A stretch of 64,000 nt of DNA from Asterella californica (taxonomy: Eukaryota; Streptophyta; Marchantiopsida; Marchantiales; Aytoniaceae), in NCBI GenBank assembly GCA_036924285.1, contig JAYKYS010000002.1, positions 45,027,501 through 45,091,500 on the forward strand. Reading direction: 5' to 3'. This document shows positions 11,657-24,161 of this stretch, one piece after another. The notes below the pieces were generated by a model. It had not been told where the DNA came from, ran no database searches, and saw nothing but the letters and a program-made list of their open reading frames with translations. Each line of letters opens with the position of its first letter. The stretch's first letter is position 1. A program made the translations under genes and the position numbers.

Positions 11657-11743
11657 TCCATCCCTCTAAACCTATACATCCTCCGATATGCACCAAAGAT
11701 ACAAATCAAGGAGTGGATCGGCACGCACCTCATCTTATCTCCT

Positions 11744-13275
11744 TTACTCCTTATCGTGGTCAACCTCATTTTCAAGTTCTTCTACATAATCCTCATCCTC
11801 AAACTGAAACTCTATGAAGATATTTGCTAGATAGACCTCCTCATCTCTCTTTTTGAAAATCTTGACGCGTTTACCTACCATTGATATCTTCAAGCTCGTC
11901 CCGTCCAACTCTTGCAGGGCGTAAGTTGCGTTATCATGAACCTTCTTCATCACATACGGACCAAACCATCAGTTGGAAAACTTCCGGGGTGCACTATGAT
12001 GGTTGTCTAGACTGTTGTCATAGACTAATATCCAATCACCTTTCTTCACCTGTCTAGATTTTCCTAGGTCTCAAACAATGTCGCTGATCAAATCTGACCT
12101 TGTTCTTCAATCGTGCTTCTTGCAGCCTATCCAAAATAGCTTGGATATTCTTATGTCTTCTCTCTAACTGCCTAATTCGAATAGCAAGAAGCTCTTCCCT
12201 AGTCAAATTGTCTTCCCAAGATAACACACTCTATGTCAAAACATGTTCTTCAGTCGGCATGATAGGTTTCTGACATGTGATGAGTTTCACTGGCATGTAA
12301 CCTGTCACCGAGCTGTGCGTCGTTTGATCTGCCCATAACGCAAATGGTAAGAGTCGAGGCCACTCGCGCACCCTTCCGTTGCAGGCCTTCACCAAAGTCT
12401 TCACAATGGGTGGATGACCACGTTCACTCTTAGGATTCTCTTCGAGGTTGTAAGTAGTTATCAGTGACAACCTCACCCCACACCTTGCAAAGAATTCACG
12501 AGCCTCATGTGCATCTAACTCTCCTCGATCTGCTGTGATCTTTCCCACACATCCATATCGACAAACAACCTCTTCAAAGAGAAATCTACATATCCCCCCA
12601 GTTGTCTTTGTCCGAAGCGCCCTACCCTCGACTTGATTTGAAAGATCTTCTCGAGCAAGTACCAAGTATCTCATCTGCCACAAGCCAACCGGTATAATCA
12701 CCAAGTCTACCACCCACTTGAAGTGGATTGCCAACGGATAAGTCGGGTGTAATCCGTCACGATATCAGATGTTCAAATACATCTGACATGTCAAACAAGA
12801 CTCCACAAAAGATACAACATCCCTGTACATGTTTTTCCACCAATACCGCTCTTTCATCTTTGTAAAAGTGGTCCAAATCTCTCGATGTCCAGCCCAAAGA
12901 CTCTCGTGGAACGCCTTGAGCAACTTCTGCTGCTTCCTTGTTGCAAATCATCCATAGCGGTACCCCACCTTTCAGCTTCGGTCGCTTCCAAAGAAACCCA
13001 TCCTGCAACATGAAGTTGTAGGCCTTCCTTCGAACTCTCCGAAACCTCTCATCCGTCCAACCTGTCTGCTTAACCGCCGATATCAAGCAAATCATCATCA
13101 TACAACCCTTCAACAAACAACTCATCTTCCCTTCCGGTCTGTGCAATCGAATAGAACTTTGCACCCACGTCGTCAATATCTTCAACCATCTCATACTCCC
13201 CATCATTCGAGCTCGAGATAACATATCCGTCATCGGATTATCCTTCCCTGCGATATGTCTAAACTTCGGGTTCAA
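11744..13275 (-). pseudogene. T1 RNase H end and integrase
   Basis: From 13,275 down: the end of RNase H (HIAGKDNPMTDMLSRA), a zinc-binding integrase N-terminus that has lost its frame, then the catalytic core in 12,734-12,231 with the three acidic positions in WVVDLVIIP, TADRGELDA and KSERGHPP. Signature stretches are YLVLAREDLSNQVEGRAL and HSSVTGYMP. The tail continues in other frames to 11,744, with the VKIFKKRDEEV-like segment. At least three frame changes mean no intact enzyme. The tail is nearly identical to the T2 tail at 19,586-20,037. Confidence 0.85.
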
Positions 13276-13293
13276 CGACTTGATATATGCGAT

Positions 13294-14893
13294 CTATCGT
13301 AACTTCGCAATATCAGGAGTTGAACAATTCGTGATCATCCACAACAACGGCAAGCAATCAGTTTCAACCACCACTACTGCTCTAATCAAATATTCTTTCT
13401 CAGTTTTCATAGTTGAAACAATACCCCACAATTCTCTCTTCACTTGCGGGTAAGCACGTTGTCGAGCACTTAACACCTTCGCTCCGAACCTAACCGCAAA
13501 TCTATCTCCATCCTCATCATCTTGTCCGACTGCCCATCCAATTGCAACTGGACTTGTATCCACAGTAAGAACCACCGGCCTAGCACCCTTGTAATCAATC
13601 CTTCCCAGAACTGGAGGAGATGATAGTAAAGACTTCAGCTTCGTTACCACATCAGTATGCTCTTCCTCCCATCTGAACTTATGACCCTTACGCAACAATC
13701 CATACAACGGATCCGCCACATGCGCATAATGAGGAATCCAAATGTGATAGAATACACAAGCACCCAAAAATCTTCTTACTTCTGTTAGCGAGTTGCAAAC
13801 CTCCTTCATTCTCCCAATCGCATCCACTTTGTTTGGATCTGGCTTCCGACCAAACGATCCACACAAATGACCAGTGATCAAGACTTCTTTAACCCCAAAT
13901 GTAGACTTCGCACCTGACAACGTGAGATGAACTTCCTCAAGCCGAGATAAGATCTTCTCACAGTCTGCTATGTGATCGATGACATATCACCGACACCTCC
14001 CTCTGGTCTAATACTTCATCCTTCACATCCTCTACACATCCCTTGATGGAGATGTCATCCAAGAAAGGCATCGTCTTTTTAGGGATGAAGTCCCTTAGAA
14101 TCCTATTCATCTCATTCATCATGTGTGCTACCGAGTTGATAGCTCTTTGCGGTAAGGTACACAACCTAACCAACCCCAAAGGTGTTCTCATTGTCGTGAA
14201 GCTTCTGCTCTCCTCCGCTAATTGAAACTGATCATACCCTAAGTAAAGATCTCTCATTGAGTAAATCGCTCTTCCTGCAAACGCTTCTGCAACCTCATCC
14301 ATAATCAGTCCCACCTCAACATTTCTGATTGTTATTGCGTTCACCAGCTGCATGTCTTGGATGACCCGCATCGATCCATTCTTCTTTGGTACTGTAAACC
14401 ATCTGCTTGAATACGGTGCAAACGACAGCTCCAAGAACTTCATCCGCATCTTCTCCTTCAGCAACTCCACTAGTTTAGGCAAGTGAGCCCGCGGTACTAG
14501 AATTGGCCTCAGGTTCCATGACACATGCGGTACCGTGAAGATAACCATCGGGGTAACAACGTACGGGTCTACACACCCAATCTCATGTGGCTCAAAGGCA
14601 AATGCTTTCTCATGTCGTGAAAGCATTTCCTTGAAGCACATCCTCTCTTCTGGTAGAAGAGACCCATCAGACCCAATCTTCAGCTCTTCAAGGGTCTTCT
14701 CTGTGAACTTGTGTCCTATCACTACAGGATCTCTCAAACTCTTCTTCCTTGAAGCTTCCGGCAAAGGACCAGCAACTGGCTTTATCTTCTTATCCACTGT
14801 CTTGTACCTTGTCTCAACTCGAACCTCCGGTGCACGAAATGATTCGATCACCCAATATACCTCCTTTGAATGAATCTGCACAACTTTATCCAT
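13294..14893 (-). pseudogene. T1 reverse transcriptase and RNase H
   Basis: The frame 14,893-13,958 carries gypsy RT: PYSSRWFTVPKKNGSMR, then MRDLYLGYDQFQL (first catalytic Asp) and MPFLDDISIKG (the palm Asp pair, with FLDD replacing the usual F/Y-x-DD-I-L). The frame then shifts; 13,920-13,294 has the RT thumb and RNase H with VLTVDTSPVAIGWAV, where TDAS has become VDTS. The FLDDISIKG form distinguishes this family from M, H and R. The same motifs are seen in T2. Non-functional copy. Confidence 0.88.
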
Positions 14894-15177
14894 ATCCTCT
14901 CAGTCAATAGACATGATCTCTCGCAAAGGATCCTCCAACCAATCCTCTTCATAAACACCAGAAATCTATTCATCTCTTTCTAACTCACCCAACTCTTTCA
15001 ACATCAACTCAACATCACGCAAATGTTTTTGTTCTTTTCTTCTCAACTCTTCCACCTTCTTGTAAATAGCAATCCCACACTCTGAAAACCCAACAAACCC
15101 TATACAAAAGACACTATCTCCATCAAGCGAGAGTACCTTCTCCTACGCACCACCACAATCCCGCTCTATAGTGGTAC

Positions 15178-15657
15178 TCAACGTAAATCCTTGAACTCTT
15201 CCCTCACCCTTGGAAGCAGTTTCTCCCTCAAACGATCTCGGTTGCACTCGTGATTGGACGGTACAGTCAAGAACTGTACCGCTCTCTTCTCATCTTTACT
15301 TCGGATCCTAGCATAAGCAGATCCGTCGTCCAGTATCTTTGTCTCCATCCGAGTTGTTATGATGAAAGGTTGACCAAGAATGAGCGTGTATGATGTTGCT
15401 TCATGAACAAAGAAGTTTTGCTCGATAGCAACATCACCTACGCGCACTCTGATGTCTGGACGAGCTCCATACAAGTCTCCTCTTGTGTTGTTGGCTGCTC
15501 TTATGACCCACCCCTGTTCTGTGTCGATCGACCACTTCTTCCTCTTGTACAGCTCCTTCGACATGATGTTGATTTCTGATCCATGATCGATCAGAGCAAC
15601 CACCGACTCATCCAAGTCTCCGATTCTCACCAACGTCTCCGTTGTAGCTCGAGCCTA
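15178..15657 (-). pseudogene. T1 aspartic protease
   Basis: The frame contains VALIDHGSEINIMS, with DHG at the position of the aspartic protease D-S/T-G triad, and later LILGQPFI, equivalent to the conserved ILG strand of retropepsins. It is in the same frame as gag above it, so gag and protease were once one ORF. A run from 14,894 to 15,177 between protease and RT is frame-broken linker. Replacement of Ser/Thr by His in the active-site triad is shared by family members I can see and may be ancestral to the family. Confidence 0.75.
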
Positions 15658-15843
15658 GTGATTGTGGATGTAATGACTTGAGCTTTGTTTCCCATCTTCT
15701 TCTTCATCTTCAAAATGCACCCTGCGCCTTTGATCTCTTTTTTCCTCTGGAGAATAAACACTGCACTTTGCAAGCTCTCTCTCCTCATCCACAGACATCC
15801 TAGTATCCAAGGCATGCGATAAATCAGTCTTATCTGTAATATG

Positions 15844-17598
15844 TCACTTTCGTTTGATGACATCGATGATGACATCATGAAACTCACGCTTAGCAATGCC
15901 CAACACTTCTCTCAAGGTAAACTCCACCTTCGCATTTAGAATGCGATCTTCCAAGACTCCTTTCAAGTCTGTTGAAGCTTCGATGTCCGACTGTAGTTTA
16001 TATGCAGCCGGCTTACCCTTCTCCTTTTGAGAATCCTTCACTCTTTCCTTCGATGGAGAAAAAGCATCATCCATCGGTAGATCTTGAGCTCCTGCATCCC
16101 GAAGCTCTTGGCGAACCTTCTCCTCTCGAGTCTGTCTCTTGGAAGAAGTTCCTTCCCCTGCATCCTCTGAATCTCGCTTTCTCTTTTCTTCCAACAACGC
16201 TTCGTGTTGGTTCTTGAGGATGTAAGCATGTACCGATAGAGCTTCTATCGGATCCTCCCATCTAGTATCCTTCCGGATCGTAGCAACTGTTCTCAGCAAC
16301 GTCTCACGTGCCATCTTCCCTTTCTGTTTCATGGAGATGACAGATGACCACAATCCACTTGGCTCAACTTGTCCGTTAAAACCTCTCTCAGCTTGATCCT
16401 CAACCCTTGTGCCATAAGTTCTAGCTTCCACCATTGCAACTGCTTGTGCTGATAGGTGGTCCTCAACCAACTTCTTCATCCCTCCTCTACCAAAGTTGGT
16501 CTGAAGAAGTGCACCAGTATCCCTCAGCGCTACCTTCCCATCCTTCCAGAAGATCACTCCTTGCTGCAGAATATCAGTGAACTCCTTGCAATCTCCGCAC
16601 GGATGATCAGTACCATCGCATCAGATACACCGCTAGATCCAGCCTTGCTTCTCAACCGGTCTTGCCCCACTTGTAGACCCCTTCTCTTCCAATCTTGTGA
16701 GGTTGATTTGCATATCTCGCATTCCACGCAATATCTCCTCAAGGTTTGAATCATCCTTCTTCTGAGATACCATAGGTGTCTGAACAACTAGAATAACTGG
16801 AGCAACTGGTACTACCTATCTAGCAACAGGAACCACTGGTCGGACTATAAGAGCAGGTGTAACAGCTGTAGGTGTTGGCGTCAGTCTCCTAACAGGAACC
16901 TTCTCTCGTCTCCGCTCCCTCTTGGTAAGCAGACCAACAGCTTCCTCAACCTTCTTCTAGCTACTGGTCAATCCATCGTCCTCCTCTTGGTCTTCCAGAA
17001 GTACCTCTAGCTTCTCCTGCAACTTCTCATCTGCAGCCCGAAGAAATAGCTCTGTCTTGTTGGACTGCAACGTCAACTTCTCCATCCGGGTCAGCCGTGA
17101 AAACTGCTTCTCAAACTCTCTGAGCAACTCAGTAGCTTGTAAACTCTTCCTTGGTTGCTCAACCCATTCCAAGAATGACTTCTTGGTGACTCGATCAGAG
17201 TCCTCTAAGAAGTACTCATCCATCAAGGCACGAGCAAACGTCTCCCAATCCTTGTTAAAATGCTTCATTAGCATTTTAACATGATCTCTAATCTCTGGAG
17301 CTGCTGCTAACTCAAACGTCTCAATCATCTCATCTTTTGAGACCCGGTTCAGCTCCATCTCCTTCACATAATGCCTCAGATATCTTGAGACATCTCTCTC
17401 ATCAAACTGGTCAATCTTGCTGACCACCGCTTGTAACGTTTTTGTTGCCGAAGCTTCCTTCCGCTCATCAGATTGTTGCTACCGTAAGAACATAGTGAAA
17501 GCTTGGAATATCGATGTAGTCGTCGGATCCAACTGCACCTTCGGCAACCCACCTGAACCACTAGCTCCACCTCCATCACCTTTCTCATCCCCACTCAT
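15844..17598 (-). pseudogene. T1 gag and nucleocapsid
   Basis: Starts at the ATG at 17,598 (MSGDEKGDGG..., Gly-rich). An in-frame TAG at 17,481-17,479 replaces a Gln codon that is intact in T2; further stops occur at 16,957 and around 16,820. Capsid-like sequence includes YLRHYVKEMELNRVSKDEM and HFNKDWETFARALMDEYF. A CCHC knuckle, clear in T2, is damaged here. After it come ~230 residues of charged sequence ending FTLREVLGIAKREFHDVI, then the protease frame. Codon frame is shared from gag to protease. Confidence 0.82.
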
Positions 17599-17635
17599 GA
17601 CTGCAAATCTCTTCTTCTGAAATCTCCACCCCAAA

Positions 17636-17655
17636 CCTTCACGTCGAGTTCACCA
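17636..17655 (-). promoter_or_regulatory. Candidate primer binding site of T1
   Basis: Minus strand TGGTGAACTCGACGTGAAGG starts just after the LTR b end. The same TGGTGAACTC occurs after LTR a (24,222 downwards), supporting function. It is not the initiator-Met sequence used by M; I cannot name the tRNA. Confidence 0.5.
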
Positions 17656-17656
17656 C

Positions 17657-19499
17657 TGTATCGTGTCGGATATTGCATGAAGGATGTCCAGGAAAATATG
17701 AGGTTCCTGACTGTGGAGATGTTGTGTGCTGGAACAGAGCCAAGACAGAGAAAAACAATCACGAAAACGAATGTTGCGATATATACCAACTCCAAATGTA
17801 TGTACACTGCCGGTTCTTTCTCCTAAGAGCACAAAACTGAAAAACAAACCAGAGCGGTCTGTAACCTACTTCAAAGCCCTTAAAAACAACCCCTGAATCA
17901 CAACCCTGACCCAAAAACCACCGAAGCGTAGCTCAAAGCAAGAGAAACTTCCCTTTGCTAACAAACAGAGCCATAGCAGTATCACGCTATCCAAACCCAA
18001 GTCCAAACCACATCCATGTACAAGTTCTTAGCTAAAGCTAGCTACCACAAGTTGTATATAGCCAACCAGAACTCTAACGAACTCAAAAGAGCAAAACCCG
18101 TAGCGAAGAAATAGAAAAAGATCTATCTGAGAACTTCTTCCTTTCGCTGAACGGACTTCAGAAGTCGATAGGGTTTCCTCCGTTGACTCCGTTAACCCTA
18201 TAAACCTTCAGATCCGACTCCCAACAGCCGAGATATCGTCGATTTTCGGTCGCAGGTGACCAAACTTTCAAAAACTGCTCCCTACGACTTAAAACCGCAC
18301 ATACCGCACAAACGGATCGTCTAAACTGATATCCGTCTTCTCTGGTAGGTAGATCTAGGTACCCTGAACCCAACAAGACTCCAAACAAGCCGTTTGGAGT
18401 TCCCTTTGCAAAACCACACGAGAAATTTGGTCGTAGGTTGCAAAAAACTGACGTAAATCGACTCCCTGCGGCTTAAACTCGCTCACCACACCCAACCCAA
18501 CAATCCAATCCACACACGGTCTTCTCCTATGAGTAGATGAAGACTCCCTGATCGCGTAGGCACCAAGAACGATGAGCTTGGCTCATCGATCGCGAAGAAC
18601 AACCCAATCTCAAGTCGTAGACGAATGAAAATCTGATGTAAGCGCTTCCTTGCGAGTCAATTTCACTCAGAACTTCCAAACCGCCCGATGAAACTTTGTA
18701 TCGTCTTCAATTTCCTGAAGAACTCGTTGTTCTGATCCCGATGGATCCAAGGACAGCAAGTTTAGACTTCGAAACGGTCCGAACTCTCCTTCACAGGTAA
18801 CTGAAAACCTCAAATCTACTTTCTACGTCTCAATTTCTCTCAATACGCACCCCCGATCCGTCTCTTTCCAAACCGTCTTAACCTGTGCGTAGCGTGCATA
18901 GATCTGAACCCAATGACACCTTGCGTGCGTATATTAGACTTCTCAAATCTCCAAACCGTCCATCGACAGATCGCAAGTACAAGCTAATCCCTAAGCTGCC
19001 CCCTTGTTACAGTCTCTGTACGTACGAAGTTCTGTCATAATAAAATGAAGCAGACCCCTTGCGTCTTTGATATAACGCCTGAAGTCTCAAATACCCAGTC
19101 AACAAGTAACTACGGCCTAGCTTGATTTTGTCTTCTTTCGAGTCGCATAACTTCTTCACTAGATGTCCAACGAAGTAAACAAGATGCCCATGGAAAGCTG
19201 ACAAAGAGCTCTATCCATCTATGCGATAAAAGTGAAGATCCGAAGTTGTGCCAAAAGTCCATAAGTTGAGGCTTAGCTTGTTTTCTCCATCTTTCGAGTC
19301 TTGTAACTTCTCCACTAGGCATCCAAACGAAGTAGACAAAGTGCTTATGGAGTGTTGACAAGGAGCTCTATCCACTGATGCGATGAAAGCGAAGATCCAA
19401 AATGGTGCCAAAAGCCCGTAAGCAGGGGCCTAGCTGTGTTTTTGGAGCGACTAGCATCAAAGTTTGAATTTCAGATAGGAGCCGGTCCACGATACGACA
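17657..19499 (-). repeat. T-family LTR b (1,843 bp), between T2 and T1
   Basis: Starts (minus strand) at 19,499 TGTCGTATCGTGG and ends at 17,657 CGATACA, a few bases before the primer site; the end could be ~7 bp earlier. It serves as 3' LTR of T2 and 5' LTR of T1. Near its start lie two tandem ~160-bp units (19,110-19,265 and 19,270-19,430). It is the fullest T LTR in the window and the reference for a, c and d. Confidence 0.85.
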
Positions 19500-19585
19500 T
19501 CCACCCCTCTAAATCTGTGCATCCTCCGGTATGCACCAGAGAAACCAACCAAGGAGTGGACTGGCGCGCACCTCGTCTTATCGTC

Positions 19586-20264
19586 CTACTTCCCATCGTA
19601 GCCAACCTCACCTTCAAGGTCTTCTCCATAATCCTCATCCTCAAACTGAAATTCTGTCAAGATATCTGCTAGATCTACCTCCTCATCTCTCTTTTTGAAA
19701 ATCTTGACACGTTTACTTGCCACTGGTACATTCAAGCTCGTTCCATCCAACTCTTGCAAGACATAAGTTGCGTTGTCATGAACCTTCTTCATCACATACG
19801 GACCAAACCATCGCCTAGAAAACTTCCGGAGTGCATTATGCTGGTTGTCTAGACTGTTGTCATAGACTAACATCCAGTCACCTTCCTTGATTTCTCTAAG
19901 TCTCAAACGATGTCGCTGATCAAATTTGACCTTGTTCTTCAATCGTGCTTCTCGCAACCTATCCAAAACAGCTTGGATATCCTCAGGTCTTCTCTCTAAC
20001 TGTCTTATCTCTGATCTTCCTTGTCGCAAATCACTCGTAGCGGTATTCCATCTTTCTGCTTCGATCGTTTTCAAAGAAACCCATCCTGCAACATGAAGTT
20101 GTAGGCCTTCCTTCGAACTCTTCGAAATCTCTCATCCGTCCAACCTGTTTGCTTAGCCATCGTACTAAGGTACGTCCCGATGTCAAGCAAATCATCATCA
20201 TGCAATCCTTCAACAAATAACTCATATTCTCTTCTTGTCTGTGCAATCGAATAGAATTCTGCAC
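19586..20264 (-). pseudogene. T2 integrase remnant without catalytic core
   Basis: 20,264-20,040 matches the RNase H/integrase junction of T1. Near 20,037 it jumps straight to the integrase tail: LERRPEDIQAVLDRLREARL, then FDQRHRLRLREIKEGDWMLV, the FSRRWFGPYVMKKVHDNATY-like segment and VKIFKKRDEEVDL. The T1 region 12,170-12,940, which holds the DDE core, is absent. Integration would have needed an enzyme supplied in trans. The tail frame is open for about 160 codons to 19,586. Confidence 0.85.
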
Positions 20265-20330
20265 TCACGTCGTCAATGTCTTCAACCATCTCATCTTTCT
20301 CATCATATCCAGCTCGAGATAACATATTTG

Positions 20331-22129
20331 TCATCGGATTATCCTTCCCTGCAATATGTCTAAACTTTGGTTCAACGACTTGATATATGCGTTCCTTCGT
20401 AACATCTCAATATCAGGAGTTGAACAATTCATGATCATCCCTAACAACGGCAAACAATCAGTTTCAACCACCACTGCAGCTCCAATCAAATACTGTTTCT
20501 CGATTTTCATGGCTGAACAATACCTCATAGTTCCCGCCTCACTTGCAGGTATGCACGTTGTCGAACACTTAACACCTTCGCTCCGAACCTAACCGCAAAC
20601 CTGTCTCCATCCTCATCATCTTGTCCTACTGCCCATCCGATTGCAACCGGACTTGTATCTACAATAAGAACCATCGGCTTGGCACCCTTGTAATCAATCC
20701 TTCTCAAAACTGGAGGAGATGATAATAAAGACTTCAGTTTCCATACCGCATCAGAATGCTCTTCCTCCCATCTGAACTTATGACTCTTACACAACAACCC
20801 ATATAATGAATTCGTCACTTGCGCATAACGAGGAATCCAAATGTGATAGAATACGCAAGCACCCAAAAATCTTCTTACTTCCGTCAACGAGTTGCAAACC
20901 TCCTTCATCCTCCTAATTGCATCCACTTTGTTCGGATCTGGCTTCCGATCAAACAATCCACACAAATGACTAATGATCAAACTTCTCTAACCCCAAATGT
21001 AGACTTCGCATCTGACACCGTGAGATGAACTTGCTCAAGTCGAGATAGGATCTTCTCATAGTGTGCTATGTGATCGATGACATATCGTCGACACCCCCTC
21101 TGATCTAATGCTTCATCTTTCTCATCCTCTACACATCCTTTGATGGGGATGTCTTCCAAGAACGGCTTCGTCTTTTCAGGGATGAAGTTCCTTAGAACTC
21201 GATTCATCTCATTCATCATGTGTGCTACCGAGTTGGTAGCTCCTTGTGGTAAGACACACATCCTAACCAACCCCAAAGGTGTCCTCATTGTCGTGAAGCT
21301 TCTGCTCTCCTCCGCTAGTTGAAACCGATCATATCCTGAGTAAAGATCTCTCATTGAGTAAATTGCTCTTCCTGCAAACGCTTCAGCAAACTCATCCAAA
21401 ATCTGTCACGCTCCAGCATTTCTGATTGTTACTGCGTTCACCAGTTGCATGTCTTGGATGAACCGCAAGGACCCATTCTTCTTAGGCACTGTAAATCATC
21501 TGCTCGAATACGGTGCAAACGATGGTTCCAAGAACTTCATCCGCATCTTCTCCTTCAGCAACTCTACTATTTTAGGCAAGTGAGCTCGCGGTACTGAAAT
21601 TGGTCTGAGGTTCCATGACATATGCGATACCGTGAAAATAACCATCGAGATAACAACGTACGGGTCTACACACCCAATCTCATGTGACTTAAAGACAAAT
21701 GCTTTTCCATGTCGTGAAAGCATCTCCTTGAAGCACATCTTCTCTTCTAATAGAAGAGACCCATCAGATCCAATCTTCAGCTCTTCAAGGGTCTTCTCTG
21801 TGAACTTGTGTCCTATCATTACAAGATCTCTCAAACTCTTTTTTCTTGAAGCTCGATCCATCTGTTGGTTAGTGTCTTCCGACAAAGGACCAACAAATGG
21901 CTATCTTCTTATCTACTGTCTTGTACTTCGTCTCAACTCGAACATCAGGTGCACGGAATGATTCGATCATCAAATAGACCTCTCTTGAATGAATCTGCAC
22001 AACCTTATCCATATCCTCCCATCCAATAGACATGATCTTTCGCAAAGGATCCTCCAACCAATCCTCTTCATAAACACCATAAATCCATTCATCCTCTTCT
22101 AGCTCACCAACTCTTTCAACATCACGCAA
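20331..22129 (-). pseudogene. T2 reverse transcriptase and RNase H
   Basis: Pieces in several frames: 22,129-21,869 linker from protease, 21,885-21,496 RT fingers, 21,399-20,977 RT palm with MRDLYSGYDRFQLAEESRS and PFLEDIPIKG, and 20,980-20,331 RT thumb plus RNase H with LIVDTSPVAIGWAV. In the palm the pair of catalytic Asp residues reads ED here, against DD in T1, so this copy is dead at its active site as well as in frame. Otherwise very close to T1. Confidence 0.85.
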
Positions 22130-22271
22130 ATGTTTTTGTTTTTTTCTTCTCAGCTCTTCTACCTTCTTGTAATAGCAATCTCACTTCTGAAAATCCAACA
22201 AAAGACATTATCTCCATCAAGCGAGAGTATCTTCTCCTGCGCACCACCACAATCCCGCTCTATAGTGGCAC

Positions 22272-22615
22272 TCAACAAAAATCCTTGAACTCTTCACTCA
22301 TCCTTGGAAGCGGTTTCTCTCTCAGACGATCTCTATTGCGCTCGTGATTGGACGGTACATTCAAGAATTGTACCGTTCTCTTCCCATCTTGACTTCGGAT
22401 CCTAGCATAAGCAGATCCGTCGTCTAGTACCATTGTCTCCATCCAAGTTGCTATGATGTTGACCAAGAATGAGCGGGTATGATGTTGCTTCTTGAACAAA
22501 ATAGTTTTGCTCGATAGCAACATCACCTATGCGCACTCTAACGTCTGGATAGACTCCATACAAATCTCCTCTCGTGTTGTTGACCGCTCTTACGATCCAC
22601 CCATGCTTTGTATCA
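22272..22615 (-). pseudogene. T2 protease remnant
   Basis: The C-terminal half of the retropepsin-like domain is present (the ILGQP strand is itself partly deleted), with DGSAYARIRSQDGKR and VPSNHERNRDRLREK matching T1. The N-terminal half with the active-site Asp is lost in the deletion near 22,615-22,625 that fuses the protease to mid-gag sequence. Confidence 0.65.
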
Positions 22616-22736
22616 ATGGAGAAGGAACATCATCCATCAGTAGATCTTGAGCTCTTGCATCTCGAAGCTCTTGACGAACCTTTTCTCCTCGAGTCTGTCT
22701 CTTGGAAAAAGTTCCTTCTCTTGCATCCTCTTAATC

Positions 22737-24161
22737 TCATCTTCTCTTCTCTTCCAACAATGCTTCATGTTGGTTCTTGACGATGTAAGCATGTACCGAT
22801 AGAGCTTCTACCGGATCCTCCCATCCAGCATCCTTCCGGATCGTAGCAGCTATCCTCAGCAATGTCTCAAGTGTCATCTTCCCTTTCTGTTCCATGGAGA
22901 TGGAAGATGACCACAATCCACTTGGTTCAACCTGCTCGTTGAAACCTCTCTCAGCTTGATCCTCAACCATTGTGTCATAAGTTCCAGCTTCCACGATTGC
23001 AACTACTTGCGCTGATAGGTGGTCCTCAACCAACTTCTTCATCCCCTCTCTACCAAAGTTGGTCTAAAGAAGTGCACCAGTATCCCTCAGCGCTAGCTTC
23101 CCATCCTTCCAGAAGATCACCCCTTGCTGTAAGATATCAGTGAACTCCTTACAATCTCTGCGTGGGTGATCGGTACCATCGCACCAGATACACCGTTGGA
23201 TCCAACCTTGCTTCCCAACATGGTTTGCTCTGCTTGTAGACCCTTGCTCCTCCAATCTTGTGAGATTGATATACAGGTCTCGCATCCCATGCGTGATCTC
23301 CTCAAGGCTTGAATCATCCTTCTTCGGAGACACTACAGATGCCTAGATAACTGAAATAGTTGGAGCAACTGGTACTACCTATCTAGCAACATGAACCACT
23401 GGTCGGACTACAGGAACATGTGTTACAGCAGTCGGTGTTGGTGTCAGTCTCTTAACATGAACCTTCTTTCGTCTTCGCTCCCTCTTGGTAATAAGACCAA
23501 CAGCTTCCTCAACCTTCTTCCAACTGCTGGTCAATCCGTCGTCTTCTTCTCGATCCTCCAGAAGTACCTCCAGCTTCTCTTGTAGCTTCTCATCTGCAGC
23601 CCGAAGAAATAACTCTATCTTGTTGGACTCCAGCGTCAACTTCTCCATCCTAGTCAACCTAGAAAACTGTTTCTCAACTCCATGAGCAACTCAGTAGCTT
23701 GTAAACCCTTCCTTGGTTTGCTCAACCCATTCCAAGAATGACTTCTCGGTGACTCAATCAGAGTCCTCCAAGAAGTACTCATCCATCACCGCACGAGCAA
23801 ATGTCTCCCAATCCTTGTTAAAATGCTTCGTTAGCATTTTAACATGATCTGTAATCTCTGGAGCTGCTGCCAACTGAAACGTCTCAATCATCTCATCTTC
23901 TGAGACCCGGTTCAGCTCCATCTCTTTCAAATAATGTCTCAGATATCTTGAGACATCTCTCTCATCGAACTGGTCAATCTTGCTGACCACCGCTTGAAGT
24001 GCTTTTGTTGCCAAAGCTTCCTTGCGCTCATCACACTGTTGCTGTCGTAAGAACATCGTGAAAGTTTGGAACATCGATGCAGTCGTCAGATCCAACTGCA
24101 CTTTCGGCAATCCACCCAAACCACTAGCTCCGTTCTCATCATCGTTCTCATCCCCGCTCAT
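22737..24161 (-). pseudogene. T2 gag and nucleocapsid
   Basis: The ATG at 24,161 opens MSGDENDDENGASG, homologous to the T1 start. The capsid region is unbroken to about 23,754 (YLRHYLKEMELNRVSEDEM; HFNKDWETFARAVMDEYF) and then frame-broken. One good zinc knuckle is present near 23,200: CIWCDGTDHPRRDC (C-x2-C-x4-H-x4-C). The same frame resumes downstream with stops. This copy keeps codons that are stops in T1 and so documents the family's intact state. Confidence 0.82.

Larger units (their letters stand above)
11657..17656 (-). mobile_element. Element T1: internal region of a decayed T-family gypsy
   Basis: The 6-kb internal region lies between LTR b (its 5' LTR, 17,657-19,499) and LTR c (its 3' LTR). 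Gag, protease, RT, RNase H and integrase follow in standard gypsy order (integrase last), all minus strand, broken by several stops and frameshifts. A purine-rich tract (minus AGAGGGATGGA) at 11,657-11,667 precedes the 3' LTR. T1 shares LTR b with T2 upstream, giving an LTR-T2-LTR-T1-LTR array. No chromodomain is apparent after the integrase tail. Confidence 0.9.
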
